From assembly GCA_946699065.1 (NCBI GenBank), contig CAMPDV010000193.1, positions 248,001 to 312,000 of the forward strand: 64,000 nt of DNA. The letters are read 5' to 3'. Positions 26,168-36,793 of the stretch are shown here, one piece after another. The notes under the pieces are model-generated. The model did no database searches. It had not been told where the DNA came from and saw only the letters and a program-made list of their open reading frames with translations. This stretch comes from Loxodes magnus (Eukaryota; Ciliophora; Karyorelictea; Loxodida; Loxodidae). Numbering within the stretch: the first letter of the stretch is position 1; every line of letters starts with the position of its first letter. The translations under genes were made by a program, and so were the position numbers.

Positions 26168-27250
26168 ATGGAATAAATATTAAATAATAAAGAAATTAGG
26201 GATTTTTTGCTGCCCTACCCAGTTAATGCATGATACCTGATCTGCGAAAAACTTATCATAGAAGGATTAAAAATAATAAAGTACAAATTTGGTGATAATC
26301 CAGAGCTTTCAGTTTTAGTAAGGATGCAGTAATAGTAGAACAATGAATTTGATTATCAGCTAAATGAAATGAAAAGCAAATTGGCGAATTTAGATTAGTA
26401 GCTTAAAATAAAGGAAATCTAGTTTTAAAATAAGTATTAAGATGAATTATCTTAAGCAATCCCTATTTCGTCAAGTACAACTAAAGCAGATAATTATATA
26501 GAATAAACCTTCTAGCGCTTAGAATCAAACGTTAATCTTAAGAATTTCTCAACATAGCCAGATAGAGTAAAAAATAATTCGGACTTAAAATTTTCTTTTG
26601 CAGGAAAAATAAAACAGAATACAGAGGTGTTGAACAGACTTAACATCCAAACTTAAAATATATCAGCTAATCCCTCAACAAGAAATTCGCCATAGACAAC
26701 ATAACCTAAAATAATAAACCAACTAGCTAAATAAGATAACAATTTATATTTCTAGCATAACACTTTAGATAGACATCCATTTCACCAGAAAGTAAATTAA
26801 TAGATGCTTTAAACATCTAAAATTTAATCAAACAGAGCTAACACTCCTGTTGTTCCTTTTTTTAGATCCACAGAAACTTCTATTATAAAAGAACCAGAAC
26901 TAAAAAATTAAAGCTTTAGTGATTAGTAAAATTTATTAATTAATCAGCATGCTCCATTAGAAAATTCAAGGTCATGATTCAAAGAGTCTAATGGTAACTA
27001 AATTCTTGATGTCATTTCTGAAATCAGACAAAATTAAAAAAGAGAGTCTTAGCGAGAAAATTACCAAAAGAATAGCAAGCAAAAGTAGAGTACATTTAAA
27101 AGCAAGAAAGGCCATGATATCTATTTACAAGATCTGAAAAATAATAGTTAACTTGGTAACTCTAAAAGATACGATAGAAAGGAAATGAAAGAAGAAAAAG
27201 AAGATTATAAGCCTTACAGTCTTGCTATGGCTTTAGCTAATTTTAAATGA
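26168..27250 (+). CDS. unknown protein, short conserved N-terminus and disordered body
   Basis: A 360-residue protein in a single frame from ATG to TGA. The first 45 residues look like a folded module (M-E-Q-I-L-N-N-K-E-I-R-D-F-L-L, then N-A-W-Y-L-I-C-E-K-L), followed by a short coiled coil (residues 60-95) and a long Asn/Gln/Ser/Lys-rich region of low complexity. It ends A-M-A-L-A-N-F-K. Two in-frame TGA (26,231 and 26,975) are read as Trp; the first sits within the best-looking part of the protein, N-A-W-Y. Function unknown; the architecture, short fold plus coiled coil plus disordered tail, is common in centrosomal or ciliary adaptor proteins, which is only a suggestion. Confidence 0.65.
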
Positions 27251-28568
27251 CACTCTATCTTTACTGTTATTTTTCTAATATTTTGATTATAATTTCAAAC
27301 TTTCTTTTTTATACACTGATTTGATTTATTATGCAATTCCTTTTCAAATAATCTTCTATCAATAGATCAACTTGTTCATCTTAAGAACTATCTTCACTTA
27401 GAATAAATTTATTTTAAATGCCTTTTCATTATTTTAAATTATTATACCTTCCTTTATAAAAAGATAAAATAAAAGTGCATTAGACATAAGCTAATAATTT
27501 AGTATAATAGACTTAATTAAAATAAGAGAGATACTTTTATAAAGTAGAACTATTTATTTCTATAAGCTAGATTATTTCATTGCAATACCTTTTTATATTT
27601 CATTATCTAACTCCAATATTTCAACTTATTTATATTTCATTAGGCTTTCTATTTTTATTAGCAGATATATGTAGTTAGATTTTATAAGCTTTGGTATTTA
27701 AGATATTTTTTACTTATAATTCTGAAATAAATTTAAATCTTATAAATGAAAATTGTAAAAAATATTGATGAGAAGTTTGCTAGAAAGAGAATGCTTTAAC
27801 TTAAGTTTATAGAGAGAAAATGAAAATAAATAATATTATGTTTAAAGCTAAGAGTTAATAACAATTATTAGCAATATTATGCTAATATCTTGCCAGTTTC
27901 ATCAAGCATAAAGCTTCTTCAAAAAAAGAGAAATAAGTTACTCGGTGGTGGCTTCTCTTTACTCAGGTTTGAATATTAGGCAAATTAGTAAGGTATAATA
28001 TTGATAATTTAAGATAATACGAAAGTAGATTCAATTTAAATACTTCCAGATAATTTACACTAAAGTCTATAGTAAGACTAATCATAAATCATAAGAAATA
28101 ATATAATTATCTTTAGCTAAAAGAAAATAAAATAGGGATAGAGAATCCTTAAAATTATAACTAGCAACTATATGAATATTATTCTTAAATAATTTCAAAA
28201 ATATAAGATCTAGAATAAATCTATTAGATAAATATTCATATTTACTTATAAAATTAACAAAGCTAAAATATCAAAAATGAATATCGATATTATAATTATA
28301 TTAAGGAATAAAACTCTTTAAATAAAACAATTATTATAGATTTAAGAATTTTCTGAGATTTAAAAGTGATACTAATTATTTAAATAAGTAAAGTTTAAAT
28401 AATATACTTAAATTACTTTAGAGCTACAAGAAAAGATGGGAGGTATATTTTGCATAGTTTTAGTGGCGTAAGCTTATAAAATTTGAAAGCAGGTAGTTAT
28501 TATTAATTAATTGTTATTAGATATGTTTTTACTATATCTTCATATAGATAAAATAAATAAATAAATTT
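27251..28568. other. AT-rich sequence, no gene seen
   Basis: No frame with TGA depletion and no motif noted. It marks the change from the gene-dense left part to the AT-rich, repeat-laden right part of the window. Confidence 0.4.
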
Positions 28569-28610
28569 GATTATAGAGCGCGTAGCACTCTTGTTGGTGC
28601 GCAGCTCTTT
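28569..28610 (+). repeat. left terminal inverted repeat / hairpin
   Basis: GATTATAGAGCGCGTAGCAC leads into a loop and back through GTGCGCAGCTCTTT. The reverse complement of the right end matches it with few differences. Confidence 0.8.
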
Positions 28611-28624
28611 AAAAAAAATGTTTC

Positions 28625-28745
28625 ATACTGACAAGAATGTTTGCTACTGATAAAATTATCAGATACTGATAAACCTTGTTCAATACTGGTATAATTATTC
28701 AGTATTGATAAAAATGTTCAATACTGATATAATTTTAGAATACTT
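28625..28745 (+). repeat. subterminal short repeats
   Basis: Variants of ATACTGATA (also ATACTGACA, GTATTGATA, CTACTGATA, ATACTGGTA) occur about seven times within 120 bases, with spacing of roughly 15-20 bases. Arrays like this next to a terminal repeat are typical transposase-binding sites; that role is inferred. Confidence 0.6.
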
Positions 28746-28929
28746 GTAATCTTTAATACTTGCTTGAGGTCCAAGGACATGGCAGAATTGTGTCTCATTG
28801 CATCACCAAAGCAGAGGACGACATGTGTCAATTATGGATACTTAAATTCCCCACCTCTGATGAAGACGACCTTGTTGTTCACCTTCGAACAACTATGGCG
28901 GTTTTAAAATATATATATATATAATAAAT

Positions 28930-29340
28930 ATGTTTTTTATAACTTCATCATCAATAATCTTGTTGTCTTCACTGTTCATAAGTCTAATTTTCTTCTTCTT
29001 CTTCATCTTCGTCAAAATCAGAGTCGTCCAAATAAGGTTGTAGTTCTTTCAAGAATAAATCATTTGATTCTAGAATATCGATTCTCCTTCGAAGTAATTT
29101 TGAATGGAAGCATTTAATTCTAGAATCAATCTATTATAATTGCTTTTGAGTTTTAAAATTCTGATTGATATAGTTTTAATTGTAAGCTAAGAGTTTAAGC
29201 AAATCATAATTTCTTAAATCATCAAATTCTTTAATTAGGTCTTGTAAGGCTTCACATTACTAAATATGACTAAAGGTGTCCTGTTTCCCGCAAATGCATA
29301 TTTCAGAGTGCTAAATTTAGTAATGTCTTTGTTTTAAATA
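28930..29340 (-). pseudogene. LINE ORF2 C-terminus-like zinc motif and acidic tail
   Basis: On the minus strand a frame reads C-I-C-G-K-Q-D-T-F-S-H-I-Q-Q-C (29,298 to 29,254), followed by E-A-L-Q-D-L-I-K-E-F-D-D and ending in a run of Asp/Glu. The pattern C-x-C-x2-K-x-[DE]-T-F-x-H-I-x2-C is the same as in the LINE at 51.3 kb, so the two are probably related. Upstream parts are too degraded to assign. Confidence 0.45.
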
Positions 29341-30226
29341 ATGTTAAAAATTATAGGAAAATGTACGAAATTTGTAAATGGAGGGTAGGTAGTTATTATT
29401 TAAATAATTTTATATGATAGGAATTTTTATTAATAAACATACAGCTAAATAAACTATTTTATTTATTTAAATTATTTAAAGTTTGAGATTTCTTTCAGAT
29501 TTGAAATTAAAATTAATATTTTGAAGAGCTAGAAATAAATAGTTACATTATATTTACTTCATTTTGATAATTGAAGAGTTTATCTAAGTTTTTGTTTAAA
29601 GACTCAACAAGCTGCCGACTGTATTAAGGAACAAGGATTTTGAAATATAAATGCAGACTTTTCCAATATCACTTTCCTTAAATTTTTAAACATAGTTAGT
29701 AGATACTCCTTTGCACTTTTAATAGCTTGTTTTTTTAGATTCTTGCTATTTAATTTGTTGCTACTTCCTTTCCTGTTAAATTTATTAGGCCTTATATTTA
29801 AAAAACGATAGGAGTAATTTTAGTTCAAAGAAAGAAATTTAGAATCTAAGTTTATGTCAATATCATTTATAATATCATTCATTTCTTTCTAAGTCAGAAC
29901 TTCTTCTCAAATACGATTACTATTTATTAATTTGCATCTTACATCTCATTTTTCTAATTATCTGACAAATCTTTATCTGTATTCTTAAAGATTGCTCTAC
30001 ATAACTAGTCACACTCTTTTAATTGGAAGATAGGTCATAATCCTGTACTTTCTAAAGCTTCTTATTCTAACCTAGTCAGACTTGAAACTATATTTTAATA
30101 GTTATGAAATTCGATGAAAAATATGGGGTTTATTTAATAAAATTTAGAAATAAAGCGTTTAAGAGTATTATTACATTAGAAATCCTTTATATAACAAAGA
30201 TGATGGCCGCGTCAGGAAAATTAGTA

Positions 30227-30295
30227 GGCAATCTAGTGCCGTTTATACTGCATTACTAGTAATCTCGCACTAGATGCCACCACGGGAAATGGTGG
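30227..30295. other. strong stem-loops inside the element
   Basis: GGCAATCTAGTGC (30,227-30,239) pairs with GCACTAGATGCC (30,267-30,278), with a single bulge, and its loop contains the palindrome ATTACTAGTAAT. Immediately after, CCACCA (30,277-30,282) pairs with TGGTGG (30,290-30,295). The block is far more GC-rich than its surroundings. Confidence 0.6.
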
Positions 30296-30555
30296 ACAAG
30301 CTCAGAAGAAGCAAGCCTAATTTACCGAGGGTTCTCTCTAGCAGTACGAAAGTTTGACTGACGAGCCTGCTAATGCCTAATGACTAATTCTTTTTTGGAT
30401 CTTATTCAAGAAGACTGAAGTGTTTGATTCAAGATTTAAAAATAGATTTTAATAAGAAGATTCCCCATTTGGAGAAGCTGAAGTGACTCGTTGGAGAAAT
30501 AGAATGAAATCAAGAAGCATGAGTACACTTTTTTTAATATAAAATAATAATACTG

Positions 30556-30596
30556 AAAGAGCTGCGCGTCAACAAGGTGCTACGCGCTCTATAATC
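30556..30596 (-). repeat. right terminal inverted repeat / hairpin
   Basis: Inverted counterpart of the left end, reading AAAGAGCTGCGCGTC then a short loop and GTGCTACGCGCTCT on the plus strand. Confidence 0.8.
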
Positions 30597-32079
30597 ATCT
30601 TTATTTATTTAAAGTGAAAATCTCTAAAAGTTAATCAACTTGGAAATTAAGGATGATGAATTCTAAAAAAGAGCAAAAAAAATATCCATCACATAGAACT
30701 AAATTCCACTTATTAGAGTGTAATTAAGTACCTTATTTGAGTATAAAAGTTATCTAAGAAACTTTACTCATAAGGAAAATTAAATTAAATACCTGAGTAA
30801 ATAATAAATTTTACAACTTATTAAGAGAAAAATAAAATAAATTAGATCTAATAAAGAAATTCTCTTATTATAACCTTTTAATTTACTCTGAGCTAATACT
30901 TTCCTGTAAGTAAATGAGTCTACAATATAATAACTTCAAACTGCTAGTAATATGTTAGTTTTCTTATAATCTTTGATAAAGATAACAAAGGTTAATAAAT
31001 CTTATTTAATATATTTATGCCATAATTTTAAAAGCTTCTAAATATATATGCTAAGTAATCATAAATTATTAGTTAATTTGGATTTAAATTACAGCAAAAT
31101 TCTTATCATCTATATCTTTGATTATCGCTCTTAATTATTTACTTTGCTAGCTTCATCAAGTTTACATATTCAACTCCAATAAAATGTTCTTGATATGATA
31201 AGAATCATTATTAAGACCTTCTCTTTATGAATTTCTCTTCTTAATGATTTAGAATAGAACATTATTAGATCTCATAGACTAACTTTAGACTTATTTCTGA
31301 AGATTAAAGATAAGTACTTTGAATACATTAAAGTGATAAAATATTAGATAAATTAAGTCTAACAAATGAATGAAAGTATTACATAATGCAAGTTGTAAGG
31401 ATATTGAAAAGTGTCTGATTTAGATATTTTAATGCTAGAATATAGAAATCTAGACTTCTTTGCTTATATTTAGTATTCTTTCAATCAAATATTCTTTAAG
31501 CAGCATTATAAACTAATGAACTTCAAAAGTTTGTTTAGAAGAAGTTAGCTAATAGATTAGTTGCTATGCACCATTCTTTAAAATTAATCTTTTAATCCTC
31601 ATCTAAAATAAATAAGCTATTCAGATTTTCAAAAGTTAAAGCTTTTCTATTTAGTTAAAGCGAAACATATAGCAGATAATACTTAAATAAATAAAATAGA
31701 CTTTAAATTACACTTAAGCAAATAAAATAGAATTAACTTCTTATTATACCTTAAAAATAGTTCTCATACTAGAAATAAAATTATACTGTTTCACTATAAT
31801 TAAAGTATATTAGCTTAAAGAAACATTATAACTAAGCAATTATTTATAGTATTTGCTTCCAGAGTTTTAAGTATCGTTCATATAATTTAATCATTTAAAA
31901 TCATCTTTTATTTTCCTCATTCGTAATGCTGTTTGAAAGATTAAATATATGAGATAATTGATATAGCTAGAAAGCTAGTGATCTAACAAAATTATTTCAT
32001 ACTTTTAATTTCTATTTTATAACAAGTACGCTTTTCCAAGCTACGTTTTAGAGACATATAAAAATATTAAATAGATTAG
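30597..32079. other. AT-rich sequence, no gene seen
   Basis: Nothing recognisable. It ends where the duplicated flank of the B-box gene begins. Confidence 0.4.
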
Positions 32080-33690
32080 CAATTTATTAATTGGAGGAGC
32101 AAATATTAATGAAATCAAAGGCAGAAGATTTATAAGCAACTGAAGCTTAAAGGGAATAAACTAAAAGCTGAAACTAACTTGGCTAAGATATTAAGAGGTG
32201 ATTAAATAAGACAGAAGAGCATTAAAAGAACGAAACAGAAAAGGAAACTAGCAACTATACAAAGAAATTTAAGTATTTAACTGTTATTTTATTTTTAAAT
32301 GTATAGTCTCAAAGTAAATTAGTATATAACTAAAGTTTAGAATAGTGTTTTTTCACTTTTATTATATTAGAAATTAGACCTTTAATGGAAGATCAAATTA
32401 GAAATTGTCCATGCTCTAAGGGTAAAATATGTCTTAGACATTTAGAAAGCATTGCTTCTCAAAGCATATACTTGGATGAGTCTAGCTAGATATAGGATAT
32501 TAAGAAAAAGTGCGAGACGCATGATAAGGAATGCTAATTTTATTGTAAAAAGGAAAATTAACTGCTTTGTTTCAAATGTTTAGCTAAGCATGGGAAATGT
32601 GAAATAGAGGAAATTTGCTATGCCTTTGAAGATATAAAATCTATATGTGAGTAAAGTATTTAACAGTATGAACAGTAGTTAAATCATCAAAAGTAGAACA
32701 TATTGAAGGAAAATATTCAAGTTATACGAGTTTTGCAAAGCTAAGAAGCCGTCTTTAGAAACTGTGTTGATGAAATAAGAAACGAATTTCTCACAACTAT
32801 TGAAAAATAACTACAAAGTGAAATGAAAAAAATGATGTAAAGAAAACAGCAAACACAATAAATAAATAATATAGTAATATAAGATCTAAACCAGCGATTT
32901 AATCAGCTACTAAATATAAAAAATGAAGATATTTAAGAAATTTGTGAGGCATAGAACTAAATTTAAAACATCGATTAGTTAAAAAATTAAAGAAATGATA
33001 AGCAACTAGAGATAGTTTAAAATTTAGACAAGCAATAGTTAAAGTAGAGCATTAAGCAAAGTGTTATAGGATAATTACTTGAAAGCAAGGTGATTTGTTT
33101 TTAAAACGGAAAGAAAGATTAACAAATAAAGTAAAAAAAGGAAAGCTAAAATAAATAAATTGCTAACTTAAAGGAAAAAGAAAGCTAAACAGATTAAAAC
33201 AATTGATAAGAATGCACATTACTCAAATAGGAAATAAATTCTCTATAGTAGGATCTTTCTGCAAATAGTTAGAAAATCGAATAATAATAAGCAAGGATAA
33301 GAGAGTTAGAAGAAGAATTAAGAAGGTAAGTATTACAAATTTAGAGCTTACGTAACTCTATAGTAAAATGAAGAAGAGAAATTGGATTTAAAGTAGCAAA
33401 TAGAATTAGTTTAGAGATAGTAAATATAGAACGAATAAGAATTTAACTAGTCTTTATAAAAATAAAATTATAATTAATGAAAAGTAAATACAGAAGAAAA
33501 GACTGAAATGGATTTTGATAATTAGGTTATAAACATACAAAAAAAACAAATAGCAACATGTCTAATAGCTCTAGTTAGTAAGAATAAATTCTTAATACTA
33601 ATGATTAACTCGGATTTTTAAGATGAGATTTAATAATAGTTGATAGAAACAAACATGGAAAGTCTCGAATATGAAAGAATTTGAAATCAG
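32080..33690 (+). repeat. inverted repeat arm B (with 7,395-8,998)
   Basis: Reverse-oriented copy of the 5' flank and first two thirds of the B-box/kelch gene. Similarity starts in the 5' flank near a shared GGAGGAG and fades after about 33,690, before the kelch blades. Confidence 0.9.
32385..33684 (+). pseudogene. truncated copy of the B-box/coiled-coil gene, no kelch
   Basis: Begins with the same M-E-D-Q-I-R-N-C-P-C start as the gene at 8,684, keeps the B-box ligands (C-E-T-H, C, C-F-K-C, H) and the coiled coil, and retains the 19-nt intron at 33,326-33,344. One base is missing in an A-run near 33,535 relative to the full gene, so the frame then departs from the parent and meets TGA at 33,682-33,684; a 426-residue B-box plus coiled-coil protein could still be made. 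The kelch blades are absent. Coding differences from the parent are few, so the duplication is fairly recent. It is either a pseudogene or a shortened dominant-type partner lacking the propeller. Confidence 0.75.
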
Positions 33691-36049
33691 AGAAAGTTAA
33701 TTCATTTTTTACGTTCTCAAAAGAGCTTACCCGAAGAATATAAGGAAAATTAAGAATTACTAAAAATTAACTATTTAACTTAATTAAATGAAATGAAAAC
33801 AATATTTACCATATAAAAATCTGCTTATAGATCAGACTCTAATTTTAAGTAAAAAAATACATTTATTCAATCTTTTAGTAATTCTCTCAGAATTGTTAAT
33901 TAATAATTCAAAATAATTTAGAAACTCAAGTAACATTAAATTAGTACAAATTGAATTAAATTTATTTCTTCTAAATTTACATATAAAGAAATGTAACTAT
34001 CTTGATTATAAATGCAGCTTTTATTAATTATGAGCAAAAATGTTAGAATTTGTTATTATACTTAAATATTTCACTAATGATTTCGAAGAAAAATAATATG
34101 ATTTTTATCTAAGTTTCTATTTATAATAATTAAAGAAATTCGAGTGATTATTGTAGAAAAATTTAAAATTACCAGATATTTTTAATTTTATTTTAGTGTA
34201 TTTAATAAATGATATGAATTTAAATAATGAAAATTAACTCTTAAGCATTGAATATAGTTAATATTTTTAATTTCTTTTAAGAGTAAAAATAAGATTGCAT
34301 AAAAAGATATTAATTTAAAATTAGATTTAGTTAAAGAAGTTATTTTAGTTATCTATTCTAATAAAATTTATATTTTTATAGCTTCTTTGATTATCCAAAA
34401 ATTAAACTTCTAAAATTCATTTTTAATAATATTTCTTAAAGCATTACAAGAAATCTTAATAATTAAAAGAATTTTAAATAAATTAAAGTTAATTTTTCAA
34501 ATATTTCAAAAACTATCACTAAAATGTTACTTCTAAAAATAGATAATGAAATAAACTTTTAACAGAAAAAAAAACTTCTAGTTTTTCATAATTACTGATC
34601 TTCAGACTCTTTTATTTTCTACCTCACTTTTCTTATAATTTTCCTCTCTTTTTAAACTTCTAGTTTTTCATAATTACTGATCTTCAGACTCTTTTACTAC
34701 TTATTTTTCATTTTTTATGTGTTTATCTTTTGCAAAATTATAATGTTTTTTTTTATGCTTGATTTTGATTCATACATAATTAAAATATTTTACATTTTTT
34801 ATTTATTTATGCTTTTTTTCTTTGTTTTTACTTCTTTTATTAATTAATTATATTTATTTATCGTATATTTTAAAAGATTAGTTTTTTCATTTAAAAGAAT
34901 TTTTCTATGCTTTTTCTTCTTTTATTAATTTTTTACGTGTATTTTTTCAATCTTCTTTTGTGATTTTTTTATTTTTTAAATTGGCGAAATTTTTTTGATC
35001 TTATTTTCAAGACGATTTCTGATTGCTTTTTTGCTTTTTATTTTAAAGCTTTTATATTGCAACGTCATAATTTTTTTACATTTACTTTTTTTTTATATTA
35101 ATTTTAATGCTTTATCTTTTTTTTTATTTAAAAAAAATTTTTTTTTGCGTTTTCCTTTTCCAATATTTTTTCTAGTATAAAATTTAGAAAAAAAAAGGCT
35201 TTTTTGATTATCCTTTTTTATTTCGAATTTTTTAAACTATTTTTTAGAACTTTTTTTTTAATTGTCACTGCTTTATAGCTTTTTATTTTTTTATTTATTT
35301 ATTCCTTCCTGAAAATCTTTTTTAGTGCAAAACTCTGATCAAAAAAAAGTTTTTACTTTTTTTTGCATACAAACAAGTTTTTTTTTCTTCTGATTTCCAA
35401 AATACATTTAAAAAAAATCTATGTTTAAAATTTTAAATTTATTCCGGCCGAAAAAATTCTTGCAGTGTAAAAAGTTGAGCAAAAAAACAAAATTAAATTT
35501 TTCACGGATTAATGCTTCAAATAATCTTTTTCGCCCTTATTTTTAGCTCTAAAATCAAAAAAAATTCCAAAACCCAATTCTTAAATTTTCGACGACCAAT
35601 ATTTTCAAATCCAACCTCAAAAAATTTCAAATTCAAAATCAAAATCAATAGCTGCCATATTTCAAAAACCCTTTTATACTTTAAAACTTTTTCTTAAAAA
35701 AATTATTCCTTTCTGACCCTCTACTTATCCCGAAATCCCCCGTCTTGTTCCGTACCAACTTACCCCTATAGTGTAAAACGCTGAGCAAAAAAAGGCTTTC
35801 ACTTTCTTTGCCATTTTCAAGGCTTCTAAACTCATAAAAATATTAAAAAAACAGTCAGAACCTTTTTTTATATCGAAAAATATTATTATTATAGAAATTA
35901 ATAAGAAATAATATAAAAATACTCACACTTGCTTAGAAAAAAACTTGGAAAAACTCCTAACACTTGAAATAATACAAATTAAAAAATAATAAACTCACTT
36001 AAAAAAAAAATCTGCTCACTACTTAAAAAAAAATCTTTATAAAATCTCA
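33691..36049. other. AT-rich sequence with strand-biased T tracts
   Basis: No gene seen. From about 34,600 to 35,600 the plus strand is dominated by long T and A runs. A 44-bp direct repeat is present at 34,571-34,614 and 34,654-34,697. Confidence 0.5.
34571..34697 (+). repeat. 44-bp direct repeat pair
   Basis: The word AAACTTCTAGTTTTTCATAA, continued by ATTACTGATCTTCAGACTC, occurs twice, identical over about 44 bases and 83 bases apart. Confidence 0.8.
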
Positions 36050-36440
36050 AATACTTCAAAAAAATTTCTAGACCCTTTTAAATAAAATATACTTCTTTAA
36101 AAAATCTTATATACTTCAAAAATTTTATCTAGACCCTTTTAAATTAAATACTTAGAAAATCTTTTATACTTCAAATTTTTTATCTAGACCCTTTTAAATA
36201 ATTAAATACTTATTTATTAAATCTTATAACCTCAAAATTTTTATCTAGACTCTTTTAAATAATTAAATACTTATAAAATCCTAAAGCTTCAAATATTTTA
36301 TCTAGACCCTTTTAAATAGATAAATACTTATAAAATCTTAAATACTTCAAATTTTTTATCTAGACCCTTTTAAATAATTAAATACTTAGAAAATCCAAAA
36401 GCTTCGAATATTTTACTAGACCCTTTAAATAAAATTATAA
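36050..36440 (+). repeat. minisatellite, about seven 57-bp units
   Basis: Seven copies of a unit of roughly 55-60 bases built around TCTAGACCCTTTTAAAT, each followed by an AAATACTT-like stretch and preceded by CTTCAAATTTTTTA-like sequence. It lies downstream of the kinase-WD40 gene. Confidence 0.85.
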
Positions 36441-36793
36441 AGAGTTAATATTATTTTAATAACTTGCTTTTACTCAGATTTGTTCTTAAATAATTAAAAG
36501 AATAATATAATTTACTTAAACATTTCTAATATACTTAACGAATTTGAAAAATCGAAATATACTTAATAAATAACTTTAAAAAACCTTAAACTCTTTAAAT
36601 ATACTTGACTTAGAAAATATTACTAAATAAAGACTTAAATAAAGAACTTAAAGAAATGACTTAAATAAATAACTTAAAGAAATAACTTAAAGATAGACTT
36701 AAAAAAAGAACTTGAAGATAGACTTAAAGATAGACTTAAAACAATTTTAAATATTAGAACTTAATCAAAAATATTAACTTAATACATACTTGC
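36441..36793. other. AT-rich with short CTTAAAGA-type repeats
   Basis: Around 36,640-36,740 words such as ACTTAAAGA and GACTTAAA recur irregularly. No gene seen. Confidence 0.5.

Larger units (their letters stand above)
28569..30596. mobile_element. 2.0 kb element with inverted palindromic ends
   Basis: The ends, 28,569-28,610 and 30,556-30,596, are inverted copies of one another, about 40 bp long. Each end is itself an imperfect hairpin (AGAGC...GCAC facing GTGC...GCTCT). The matching continues outward into an AAATAAATAAA-like stretch, which is either part of the terminal repeat or the preferred target. Just inside the left end ATACTGATA-like words recur. The interior has GC-richer blocks (28,760-28,900 and 30,190-30,390) and degenerate minus-strand coding potential including a zinc motif like that of LINE ORF2 C-termini. 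No transposase is recognised. Probably a DNA transposon or composite; a third end of the family lies at 61,444-61,487. Confidence 0.65.

Noticed and set aside
30190-30390. Hammerhead ribozyme
   Set aside because: A CTGACGAG word and a CGAAAG word are present but in the wrong order and without the required stems.
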